From positions 1-36,112 of the forward strand of contig DATDDB010000118.1 of assembly GCA_036524005.1 (NCBI GenBank): 36,112 nt of DNA, given 5' to 3'. A model generated the notes under the pieces. That model saw only the letters and a list, made by a program, of their open reading frames with translations, was not told where the DNA came from and did not search any database. A program made the position numbers and the translations under genes. The first letter of the stretch is position 1. Each line of letters opens with the position of its first letter. The stretch is from DATDDB01 sp036524005. Its GTDB lineage: Bacteria; Pseudomonadota; Gammaproteobacteria; Burkholderiales; Gallionellaceae. Positions 7,155-14,475 of this stretch are shown here, piece by piece.

Positions 7155-8039
7155 ATGATCGATCGGGTAAAGCCGGAACCGCAGGACAAGCAGCCGGGCG
7201 AGCGCCTGCAAAAGGTGTTGGCCCAGGCTGGCCTGGGCTCGCGCCGCGAGATGGAGGAGTGGATTGCCGCCGGGCGCGTGACGGTCAACGGCGAGGTGGC
7301 CGAGCTGGGCATGCGCGTGTCGGAGGGCGATGTAATCCGCGCCGACAGGCGCATCGTGCATGTCAGGGAGCAGGGTGAATCGCTGCCGCGCATATTGTTG
7401 TACCACAAGCAGGAAGGGGAGATCGTCAGTCGCGACGATCCCGAGGGACGCAGCAGCGTATTCGACAACCTGCCGAAAGTACGTGGGCATAAATGGATCG
7501 CCATCGGGCGGCTGGATTTCAATACCAGCGGCCTGCTGATCTTCACCACCTCGGGGGACCTGGCCAACCGCCTGATGCATCCGCGCTTCGAGGTGGAGCG
7601 CGAATATGCCGTGCGCGTACAGGGCGAGATGACCCCTGAGCAGATGAAGCAGATGGTCGGGAAGGGCATCGAGCTTGACGATGGCCCGGTGAAATTCGAG
7701 AAGCTCACTGATGAAGGCGGCGAGGGCTTCAATCACTGGTACCGCATCGTGGTGAAGGAGGGGCGCAATCGCGTGGTGCGGCGCACTTTCGAGGCGCTGG
7801 GGCTGCCGGTTAGCCGCCTGATGCGGGTGCGTTTCGGCATCATCAACCTGCCGCCGCGCCTGAAGCGCGGCATGATGGCGGAATTGGGTGAAGGGGAGAT
7901 CAGGCAGGTGCTGGATTGGGCAGGGCTGGCCAATGAAATGCCGGCAAAACAACAGGGCGGCCAAGCAGCAAGGGTTGCAAAGCCAAAGGTGTCGCGCCCC
8001 CGCGACCGTAACAAAACTAAAACTGGCACCAGGCGCTGA
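7155..8039 (+). CDS. rluB: 23S rRNA pseudouridine synthase, RluB type
   Basis: 294 aa from the ATG at 7155, with AGGAA upstream. An S4 RNA-binding domain (ERLQKVLAQAGLGSRREMEE, residues 16-35) is followed by the RsuA/RluB/E/F catalytic domain with the aspartate motif GRLDFNTSGLL (D121). The C-terminal extension is rich in Lys, Arg and Gln (after about residue 260), as is common for RluB. RluB converts U2605 (E. coli numbering) of 23S rRNA to pseudouridine in the ribosome's peptidyl-transferase region. The call over RluE/RluF rests on the S4 domain and basic tail. It follows recR by 40 nt, probably in the same operon. Confidence 0.88.
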   Translation: MIDRVKPEPQDKQPGERLQKVLAQAGLGSRREMEEWIAAGRVTVNGEVAELGMRVSEGDVIRADRRIVHVREQGESLPRILLYHKQEGEIVSRDDPEGRSSVFDNLPKVRGHKWIAIGRLDFNTSGLLIFTTSGDLANRLMHPRFEVEREYAVRVQGEMTPEQMKQMVGKGIELDDGPVKFEKLTDEGGEGFNHWYRIVVKEGRNRVVRRTFEALGLPVSRLMRVRFGIINLPPRLKRGMMAELGEGEIRQVLDWAGLANEMPAKQQGGQAARVAKPKVSRPRDRNKTKTGTRR

Positions 8040-8192
8040 TTTTACATTAAAATGCGGGAGATTTTGGGGGGCGCTGTTCCCGTGGTTATGCGGAAGCGGT
8101 GCCTGTCTCTGGTTTCCGCGTGGAATGGGTAGCGAATGTTAATGACAATGCGGCGGACGAGTACTGATCACCGCGCGCTCGGGTAAATTTGC

Positions 8193-9410
8193 ATGGCAGA
8201 ACGTGGCAAGACCATCATATGCAGCGTGCTGTTTCTGGATATAGCGGAATACTCCAGAAAATCCGTTTCCGGGCAAATATCCCTGAAAGAACGCTTTAAT
8301 GCCTATCTGTCAGTCGCAATCCGCGACGTGCCGATAGACGACCGTATCATTCTCGATACCGGTGATGGCGCAGCGCTCAGTTTCCTGGGCGATGTCGGCG
8401 ATGCGCTGCAGGTTGCGCTCAGCATGCGCGAATCCCTGCGCGAAGGCCTGCACATGGAGCCCCCCCTGCTGGTGCGGATGGGCATCAACCTCGGGCCGGT
8501 GCGCCTGATCCGCGACATCAACGGCCAGCCGAACATCGTCGGCGACGGCATCAATGTTTCGCAACGCGTGATGGGCTTCGCCGATCCCGGCCAGATCCTG
8601 GTTTCGCGCACCTACTATGATGCAGTCTCCCGCCTGTCCCCGGAATATGCGGGCATGTTCCATTACCAGGGTTCGCGCACCGACAAGCATGTGCGCGAAC
8701 ATGAAATCTACGCGATCGGCTACCCCGGAGAATTCACCAGCACGCTGACTCTTTCCGAGGGGGGTAGGGGCAAGGGCGATTCCACCGGGGTCGGGATGGG
8801 CAGGCTCATGGATGCCTTCTGGAAAGCCTCGCCGTCCATGAAGCTTGCATACTCCGCCATGCTGCTGGCTACCGCCGTCGCCATGGCGGCGATTCTGGCG
8901 GGCTTGTTGCGGCGTCCGCCCGCACCTCAGCCTGATGCAAATATGGTGTCGCCGAGCCAAGTCACTCCCGCGTCGTCAGTTTTGGCCCCGGTTTCTGCGG
9001 TTGTCCCCGTGTCCGCTGTCGTTCCGGCCTCGCCTGCTTCTGCGCCTGCCGCGGGCAAGGAACCCGGCAAGAAGGGTACCGGCGCCAAGCCCGTCAAGCC
9101 CAAGAAGAAAGACAAGGACAAGGCGAAGAAGAAGCCGCATGAAGAGACCACGCGCACGCCACCTGTCGTCGTGGAAAAGCCGTTCGGCAAGCCGGTGGGC
9201 CAGGCCACGCTGGTCGTGGTGTGTCCTGAAGGTGCCACTGTCTATGTTGATGGACAAACCAAGGGTACGGTGGGCAGGCGTCCGCTGACAGTGCAGGTTG
9301 ATGAAGGCAAACGCAATGTCGTCGTGATGTACTCGTCCCGCATGGGCACCAAATCGATAGTATTTCAAGCGGGCAAGACGGTAAAAGTAGGCAGGGAACT
9401 TTGCCATTAA
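8193..9410 (+). CDS. Membrane protein with class III cyclase-like domain and PEGA-like tail
   Basis: 405 aa. Residues 8-176 form a class III adenylate/guanylate cyclase homology domain: metal-binding aspartates D16 (LFLDIAEYS) and D58 (DTGDGAAL), and the transition-state pair N121 and R125 (GDGINVSQR). The positions that normally select the purine appear changed: Leu54 where Lys is usual and Asn114 where Asp is usual, by my hand alignment. One membrane helix spans about 218-239. Then comes a Pro/Ala/Val linker, a Lys-rich stretch (293-315), and a C-terminal PEGA-like beta domain (GATVYVDGQTKGTVGRRPLT). The catalytic domain is cytoplasmic by inference and the tail would lie in the periplasm. 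A Ser/Thr kinase gene follows at 111 nt. It may be a sensor or pseudocyclase rather than an active cyclase. Confidence 0.75.
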   Translation: MAERGKTIICSVLFLDIAEYSRKSVSGQISLKERFNAYLSVAIRDVPIDDRIILDTGDGAALSFLGDVGDALQVALSMRESLREGLHMEPPLLVRMGINLGPVRLIRDINGQPNIVGDGINVSQRVMGFADPGQILVSRTYYDAVSRLSPEYAGMFHYQGSRTDKHVREHEIYAIGYPGEFTSTLTLSEGGRGKGDSTGVGMGRLMDAFWKASPSMKLAYSAMLLATAVAMAAILAGLLRRPPAPQPDANMVSPSQVTPASSVLAPVSAVVPVSAVVPASPASAPAAGKEPGKKGTGAKPVKPKKKDKDKAKKKPHEETTRTPPVVVEKPFGKPVGQATLVVVCPEGATVYVDGQTKGTVGRRPLTVQVDEGKRNVVVMYSSRMGTKSIVFQAGKTVKVGRELCH

Positions 9411-9521
9411 GCGACGCGAGAGCAGAATGATGCTGATCCTACAGAATTGGCCGGTTTGCAGCGCACGGTGCGGGTTGCGTGAAGCGCGCCATGGCGCGCT
9501 TGCATTCGAGGGCGGACGGGC

Positions 9522-10784
9522 ATGATTTCCCATCTGGGTCGCTACGAAATCACCGGCGAGCTCGGACAGGGCGCAATGGGCGTGGTCTATAAGGCAAGAG
9601 ACCCGCTGATCGACCGTGTGGTGGCCATCAAGACCATCAATCTCAGCCAGGCTCTGGAAGAACGGGAAGAATACGAGGCGCGCTTCTACCAGGAAGCAAG
9701 GGCGGCGGGACGTCTCAGCCATCACAATATCGTCACCATCTACGACGTGGGCAAGAGCGGCGATGTCGCCTACATCGCCATGGAATTCCTGCAGGGGCGC
9801 GAACTGCGCGACATTCTCAACGAGAAATCGGTATTGCCGATCCACCAGGTGCTCGACATCGTGGCGCAGGTGGCGCAGGGGCTGGCTTATGCGCACGAGC
9901 ACGGCATCGTGCACCGTGATGTGAAGCCGTCCAACATCATGATCCAGAAAGACGGCCATGTGAAGATTACCGACTTCGGCATCGCGCGCATGGCGTCTGC
10001 CGCTGTGCGCACCCAGACCGGCATGGTGCTCGGCTCGCCGAAATACATGTCGCCGGAACAGGTGATGGGCAAGCTGACCGACCAGCGCTCCGACATTTTC
10101 TCGCTCGGCGTCATGCTGTATGAGATGTTGACAGGCCGTCCGCCGTTCTCCGGCGAAAATGTCAATGCCATCATGTACCAGACGCTGAACGCGGCCCCGC
10201 CGCAGCCCAGTTCGATGAACTCGGACGTACCGGACATGCTCAATTTCATCGTCGCCAAGGCATTGGCCAAGAAGATGGATGAGCGTTACCAGAATGCCGG
10301 GGAGTTCGCCGAAGACCTGCGCGCCTGCCGTGACAGTCTGCCGCACGAAGCGGCTCCTGTCGCCATTCCCCCACGGCTGCAGCCTGTCAGGCCGCCACTG
10401 GAACCATCGCTTCCAGCCGGTCCCGCCATGACGGAAGATGAAGAAAATGTGCCGGTGGCCACCCTGGGCCTCTCCGGTGCATTCGATTCCATGGCGGCTA
10501 CGTTGCGGCTGGCGGCCATGACCAATGACGAGGCTGAAGTCGAAGAGCTTTCCAGGACGCTCAGGATGTCGCGCCCCGAGATGGGTGAGCTCAAGCCGCC
10601 TGTAGCGCCGGTCAGGCCCAAACCCATTACCCCGCCGCCTATGCCCACCCCGGTGCGCACACCAGGCGCTGCGCTGGAAGACAGCGAAGGGGATGAAGAA
10701 GAAACGGGCGGCAGCGGAAATCTGCTGCTCATCGCCATCATCGTGCTGGTGGTGGTCGGCGTGGTGCTGTTCGTGCTTTTCTGA
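9522..10784 (+). CDS. Hanks-type Ser/Thr protein kinase with C-terminal membrane anchor
   Basis: 420 aa. Kinase domain about residues 8-272, with every main motif: glycine loop ELGQGAMG (13-20), VAIK with K37, helix-C glutamate near E58, catalytic loop HRDVKPSN (131-138), DFG at 151-153 and activation segment GSPKYMSPEQ (171-180). It should therefore be active. A Pro-rich, acidic linker follows, and the protein ends in a hydrophobic helix (about 400-420) with no residues after it, so it is tail-anchored with no periplasmic sensor domain. PknB-type kinases usually carry PASTA or other external domains; this one does not. The adjacent cyclase-like membrane protein is the natural candidate partner or input. 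Confidence 0.92.
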   Translation: MISHLGRYEITGELGQGAMGVVYKARDPLIDRVVAIKTINLSQALEEREEYEARFYQEARAAGRLSHHNIVTIYDVGKSGDVAYIAMEFLQGRELRDILNEKSVLPIHQVLDIVAQVAQGLAYAHEHGIVHRDVKPSNIMIQKDGHVKITDFGIARMASAAVRTQTGMVLGSPKYMSPEQVMGKLTDQRSDIFSLGVMLYEMLTGRPPFSGENVNAIMYQTLNAAPPQPSSMNSDVPDMLNFIVAKALAKKMDERYQNAGEFAEDLRACRDSLPHEAAPVAIPPRLQPVRPPLEPSLPAGPAMTEDEENVPVATLGLSGAFDSMAATLRLAAMTNDEAEVEELSRTLRMSRPEMGELKPPVAPVRPKPITPPPMPTPVRTPGAALEDSEGDEEETGGSGNLLLIAIIVLVVVGVVLFVLF

Positions 10785-10822
10785 TCCGCGTTATTTCGCC
10801 CTGGCTGCAGAACCATTGAATC

Positions 10823-11257
10823 TTGCGCCAGCAAATCGAATTATCCCCCTCCCGTTACCTGGCGCTCATCCTGAGCGTCGCACATGGCATGGCCCTGGCG
10901 GTACCGATGCTGGTGCTGCCGCTGTGGGCCGGCGTGGCGGTCATGTGTCTGCTGCTTCTCAGCCTGGGCCATTGCCTGTTGCGCCATGCATGGCTGCGCT
11001 TGCCATACTCCTGTGCGGGGCTGCTGCTGGAAGAGGACGGGGTGGTATTGATCAGGCGCGATGGCGTTCACCTGCCATGCCGCATTCTTCCCGGCAGCCT
11101 GGTTGCGCCCTGGCTGACCGTATTGAATATGCTGCCCGAAGGCGAGCGCTTGGTGCGCAGCGTGGTGATCCTGCCGGATAGCCTGGATGCTGAATCATTT
11201 CGCCAGCTGCGGCTCTGGTTGAAATGGGGAGATCACCTGCCCCGGGCGGACAACTGA
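10823..11257 (+). CDS. ygfX: YgfX family inner-membrane protein
   Basis: 144 aa, starting at TTG 10823; the ribosome binding site is weak. The N-terminal IELSPSRYLALILSV segment, two adjacent membrane helices (about residues 13-33 and 35-52), and the C-terminal motif LPDSLDAESFRQLRLWLKW match the YgfX (CptA, DUF1434) family. In enterobacteria YgfX is described as the toxin partner of SdhE/CptB, affecting the cytoskeleton. No sdhE gene is seen here, so toxin function should not be assumed. It stands between the kinase gene and the convergent nadB locus; in proteobacteria ygfX and nadB/rpoE are often neighbours, which supports the call. Confidence 0.75.
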   Translation: MRQQIELSPSRYLALILSVAHGMALAVPMLVLPLWAGVAVMCLLLLSLGHCLLRHAWLRLPYSCAGLLLEEDGVVLIRRDGVHLPCRILPGSLVAPWLTVLNMLPEGERLVRSVVILPDSLDAESFRQLRLWLKWGDHLPRADN

Positions 11258-11269
11258 GCGGCCGGCCAT

Positions 11270-11551
11270 TCAGCGGCGCTGCAGATCCTTGGTGGCGCAA
11301 CGGCCATTGAACTTATCCTGGGTTATCCAATAAAGCTGGCCACACCGTTTGCAGAGGGTTTCCTGCGAATTCTGGATCAACTGCCCATCCGGATCCATGT
11401 CGCTGAAAGTGAGCCCGGTCTTTTTGCGGCTAAAGGCATTGAAGCGCTGGCAATGCGGGCAAGTCAAAGGCGACGCGCTTTCAAGAATGATCCAGGCACC
11501 AGCTGCCGGAATCAGCAGCAGGATTCCCGGCCAATAATCACCGGCCGCCAT
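11270..11551 (-). CDS. Small membrane-anchored zinc-ribbon protein
   Basis: 93 aa from the ATG at 11551-11549, with AAGGAT directly upstream. One N-terminal membrane helix (WPGILLLIPAAGAWIIL, about residues 7-23) is followed by a zinc ribbon with two knuckles, CPHC (about 33-36) and CKRC (about 68-71), around a hydrophilic loop. I do not recognise a named family. It overlaps the end of nadB by 14 nt in another frame, so it is translated from the nadB transcript by coupling. The function is unknown; the architecture suggests a metal-stabilised cytoplasmic binding module at the membrane. Confidence 0.7.
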   Translation of the reverse strand: MAAGDYWPGILLLIPAAGAWIILESASPLTCPHCQRFNAFSRKKTGLTFSDMDPDGQLIQNSQETLCKRCGQLYWITQDKFNGRCATKDLQRR

Positions 11552-13127
11552 ATCCTTGCGGCGCAAGCACGGTGGGCTCGGCCTGCGGCAGGGTCTGCGG
11601 GTAATCCTTGCTGAAATGCAGTCCGCGGCTTTCATGGCGTGCCAGTGCGCTTTGCACGATGAGGTCGGCGGAGAGCACCAGGTTGCGCAGTTCCAGCAGG
11701 TCGGAGGTGACATGGAAGTTGGCGTAGTATTCGTTGATTTCCTCGTGCAGCAGGCTGATGCGATGCTGCGCGCGCTGCAATCGCTTGGTGGTGCGCACGA
11801 TGCCGACATAGTCCCACATGAAGCGGCGCAATTCCTCCCAGTTGTGCGAGATGACGATCTGCTCGTCCGCGTCGGTCACCTGGCTTTCGTCCCAGAGCGG
11901 CAGGGCTATCGGTGCGCCTTGCGGCCGGGAGAGGATGTCCCGCGCAGCGGCTTCGGAAAATACCAGGCATTCCAGCAGCGAGTTGCTGGCCAGGCGGTTG
12001 GCGCCATGCAGCCCGGTGTAGGCGGTTTCGCCGATGGCGTAAAGATTTTCCAGGTCGGTGCGCCCGTTCAGGTCTGCAATCACCCCGCCGCAGGTGTAAT
12101 GCGCAGCGGGCACCACCGGGATGGGCTGGCGCGCGATGTCGATGCCCAGCTCCAGGCAGTGCGCGTGGATGGTGGGGAAGTGTTCCTTGATGAAGGCTTC
12201 GGATTTGTGCGTGATGTCCAGGTAAACGCAGTCCAGGCCGCGTTTTTTCATCTCGAAGTCTATGGCGCGCGCCACGATGTCGCGTGGGGCCAGTTCGGCG
12301 CGTTCGTCGTGGCTCGGCATGAAGCGCGTGCCGTCCGGCAGCTTGAGCAGCCCGCCTTCGCCGCGCACCGCCTCCGAGATCAGGAAGGACTTGGCGTGGG
12401 GATGGTACAGGCAGGTGGGGTGAAACTGGATGAATTCCATGTTGGCCACGCGGCATCCCGCGCGCCAGCTCATGGCGATCCCGTCTCCGGTGGCCGTGTC
12501 GGGGTTGGTGGTATAGAGATAAACCTTGCCTGCGCCCCCGGTGGCCAGGATGGTGTCCTGTGCCGCAAAAGTCAGGACCACATCGTGATGCACGTCCAGA
12601 ACATAGGCGCCATAGCAGCGGTTATCCCCGCGCCCCAGCTTTTTGCCGGTGATAAGGTCAATGGCGATATGGTTTTCCAGCAGCGTGATGTTGGGGTGGG
12701 CCTTGACGCGTGCGGCCAGGGTATCCTGCACCACCTGGCCGGTGGCATCGGCGGCATGAATGATGCGCCGCTGGCTATGGCCGCCCTCACGCGTCAGGTG
12801 GTAGCCGGTTTCGTTTTCGGTATCACGGGTGAACGGGACACCCTGCGCCACCAGCCAGTCGATGGCCTGTTTGCCATGTTCGACCACATAGCGCGTGGTG
12901 GAAATGTCGCATAGCCCGGCTCCAGCTGTGAGAGTGTCCTGGAAATGGGAAGCGGTCGTATCGTTTTCTGCCAGAACGGCTGCGATACCCCCCTGTGCCC
13001 GACTGCTGGCTCCTTCCAGCAGCGATTTCTTGGTGACGATGGCAACCTTGCGGTGCTCCGCGAGTTTCAGGGCGGAGGAAAAACCGGCCAGGCCGCTTCC
13101 TATTATCAAAACGTCAAATTGCGGCAT
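11538..13127 (-). CDS. nadB: L-aspartate oxidase
   Basis: 529 aa from the ATG at 13127-13125; an upstream in-frame ATG at 13181 would place extra residues before the FAD motif. FAD-binding GSGLAGFSSALKLAE sits at the N-terminus, then SSRAQGGIAAV, TGGAGKVY, the active-site strip HPTCLYHP, LISEAVRGEGG, DIVARAID, PAAHYTCGGV and YAIGETAYTGLHGANRLASN. All are NadB/succinate dehydrogenase flavoprotein family motifs, and the GGIAAV plus ISEAVRGEGG combination fits NadB. The enzyme oxidises aspartate to iminoaspartate, the first step of NAD synthesis. nadA and nadC are not in the window. It diverges from rpoE across a 224-nt gap that carries promoters for both. Confidence 0.96.
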   Translation of the reverse strand: MPQFDVLIIGSGLAGFSSALKLAEHRKVAIVTKKSLLEGASSRAQGGIAAVLAENDTTASHFQDTLTAGAGLCDISTTRYVVEHGKQAIDWLVAQGVPFTRDTENETGYHLTREGGHSQRRIIHAADATGQVVQDTLAARVKAHPNITLLENHIAIDLITGKKLGRGDNRCYGAYVLDVHHDVVLTFAAQDTILATGGAGKVYLYTTNPDTATGDGIAMSWRAGCRVANMEFIQFHPTCLYHPHAKSFLISEAVRGEGGLLKLPDGTRFMPSHDERAELAPRDIVARAIDFEMKKRGLDCVYLDITHKSEAFIKEHFPTIHAHCLELGIDIARQPIPVVPAAHYTCGGVIADLNGRTDLENLYAIGETAYTGLHGANRLASNSLLECLVFSEAAARDILSRPQGAPIALPLWDESQVTDADEQIVISHNWEELRRFMWDYVGIVRTTKRLQRAQHRISLLHEEINEYYANFHVTSDLLELRNLVLSADLIVQSALARHESRGLHFSKDYPQTLPQAEPTVLAPQGYGGR

Positions 13128-13157
13128 GTGCGCCAAATTCTGGGTTAACAATTCGAG

Positions 13158-13166
13158 ACTATAGCA
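13158..13166 (-). promoter_or_regulatory. Possible extended -10 promoter of nadB
   Basis: On the minus strand the sequence reads TGCTATAGT, an extended -10 (TG-N-TATAGT), with transcription expected to start about 25 nt before the nadB ATG. The -35 box at 17-bp spacing (GTATTT) is poor, as allowed for extended -10 promoters. Confidence 0.4.
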
Positions 13167-13229
13167 AATCCGCGGGATCAAAATACCATACTGAATTGCT
13201 TGGGAATAGAAAAGTAGGGTTTTTGCGGT

Positions 13230-13256
13230 GAACTAAATTCGAAGATGGCTGTCTTT
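13230..13256 (+). promoter_or_regulatory. Sigma-E-like promoter candidate upstream of rpoE
   Basis: GAACTA at 13230-13235, 16 nt, then TCTTT at 13252-13256. The sigma-E pattern is GAACTT, 16 nt, TCTGA. The match is good in the -35 and partial in the -10. A sigma-E promoter here would give the expected self-activation of the rpoE operon. Confidence 0.4.
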
Positions 13257-13275
13257 GGTGTGTACTGAGTAATTG

Positions 13276-13304
13276 CTGACGCATTCCGCCCGTCCGGTTA
13301 TACT
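13276..13304 (+). promoter_or_regulatory. Sigma-70-like promoter candidate upstream of rpoE
   Basis: The -10 box TATACT at 13299-13304 differs from consensus at one position. At 17-bp spacing the -35 is CTGACG (13276-13281), weak; TTGCTG (13273-13278) is better but spaced 20 bp. It would supply basal expression of rpoE. Confidence 0.4.
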
Positions 13305-13351
13305 AGTGTGCCGCCGCAGAAGCGGCCCGCCAAATATCAGGATAACAGGAA

Positions 13352-13951
13352 ATGGGAGACAGGGAAGTCGATCAGCAATTGGTCGAGCGTGCACAACGCG
13401 GTGATAAGCACGCCTTCGAACTGCTGGTCGCAAAATACCAGCGGAGGCTGGCTCGCCTGATTTCGCGTTTTGTACGCGATGCGGCGGAGGTCGAGGATGT
13501 GACGCAGGAAGCGTTCATCAAGGCCTATCGCGCCCTGCCCGCTTTTCGAGGCGAGAGCGCGTTTTATACCTGGCTGTATCGCATCGGCATCAATACGGCG
13601 AAAAACTATCTGCTTTCGCTGGGGAGGAGGGCGCCGACCTCGACCCTGCATGATGCGGACGAGTCGGAAGATTTTGAAGAGGCGTCGCTGCTGCATGAAG
13701 TCAGCACGCCTGAGAACGAGATGATGAGCAAGCAGGTGGTCGAGGTGGTGAACTCGTCCCTGCAGCAGTTGCCGGACGATTTGCGCACGGCGCTGACATT
13801 GCGAGAAGTTGACGGTTTGAGTTACGAAGAAATCGCAGCCGTCATGGATTGTCCAGTGGGCACAGTGCGCTCCAGGATATTCCGGGCGCGCGAGGCGGTT
13901 GCGGAAAATTTACGCCCATTGTTGGGCACCAGTAAAGACCAGAGGTGGTGA
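13352..13951 (+). CDS. rpoE: RNA polymerase sigma factor RpoE (AlgU/sigma-24 type)
   Basis: 199 aa, typical ECF length. Region 2 includes FELLVAKYQRRLARLISRFV, the DAAEVEDVTQEAFIKAYRAL segment and FRGESAFYTWLYRIGINTAKN. Region 4 carries LPDDLRTALTLREVDGLSYE and the recognition helix CPVGTVRSRIFRAREA. It directs envelope-stress transcription and is held inactive by RseA. The ATG at 13352 follows AACAGGAA. The next three genes are its regulators rseA, rseB and rseC, then a DegQ/MucD protease, the arrangement seen in Pseudomonas algU-mucABCD and in betaproteobacteria. Confidence 0.97.
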   Translation: MGDREVDQQLVERAQRGDKHAFELLVAKYQRRLARLISRFVRDAAEVEDVTQEAFIKAYRALPAFRGESAFYTWLYRIGINTAKNYLLSLGRRAPTSTLHDADESEDFEEASLLHEVSTPENEMMSKQVVEVVNSSLQQLPDDLRTALTLREVDGLSYEEIAAVMDCPVGTVRSRIFRAREAVAENLRPLLGTSKDQRW

Positions 13952-13958
13952 ACACATT

Positions 13959-14474
13959 ATGAAGCAGCATATTTCGGCGTTGATGGACGGGGAGCTGTTT
14001 GATGAAGAAGCGGAAGCAGTATTCGACAAGCTGAAACGCAATCCTGAAGGGCATGACGACTGGATGATGTACCACCTGATCGGCGACGCCTTGCGCCAGC
14101 CGGATCACGTGCATGCCGACATCAGCACGTCGCTGCGCGATAGACTCTATGCAGAACCCACGGTGCTGGCGCCGCGCGGACGTGCTGCACACCGGGCGCG
14201 CTGGTTTGCGGTTTCTGCAGCCGCCTCGGTGATGGCGCTGTCTGTGGTAGCCTGGCTTTCCGCCAAAGTTGCTCCGCCCGCAGCTACGCCGCAAATGGCG
14301 GTGATCCAGCAGCCCTCCAACCTGGCGCTGGTTCAGCAATCCGGCAATGTTCGTCCGGCCAGCCTGTCAGCCAGGCGCAGCGTGAATGATTACCTCATGG
14401 CGCACCAGGAATTCTCCCCCGATAACAATGTGCAGGATGCCGCGTCTTATATCCATACTGTGGCTGGGCAGTAA
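13959..14474 (+). CDS. rseA: Anti-sigma-E factor RseA (MucA-like)
   Basis: 171 aa from the ATG at 13959, preceded by GAGGTGGTG. The N-terminal cytoplasmic sigma-binding domain starts KQHISALMDGELFDEEAEAV and contains DDWMMYHLIGDALR. One membrane helix (about residues 82-102, RWFAVSAAASVMALSVVAWL) leads to a periplasmic C-terminal domain ending NDYLMAHQEFSPDNNVQDAA. It tethers RpoE to the inner membrane and is destroyed by regulated proteolysis after outer-membrane stress. The C-terminal SP-N-N-V pattern matches the RseA_C segment that contacts RseB. Confidence 0.93.
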   Translation: MKQHISALMDGELFDEEAEAVFDKLKRNPEGHDDWMMYHLIGDALRQPDHVHADISTSLRDRLYAEPTVLAPRGRAAHRARWFAVSAAASVMALSVVAWLSAKVAPPAATPQMAVIQQPSNLALVQQSGNVRPASLSARRSVNDYLMAHQEFSPDNNVQDAASYIHTVAGQ

Positions 14475-14475
14475 C

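Noticed and set aside
8976..10346. 456-codon open frame antisense to the cyclase and kinase genes
   Set aside because: It spans two real genes and their gap on the other strand, has His/Arg-rich shadow composition and no ribosome binding site or recognisable domain.
11556..12914. 452-codon + strand open frame across nadB
   Set aside because: It is opposite the complete NadB motif set; no homology is recognised.
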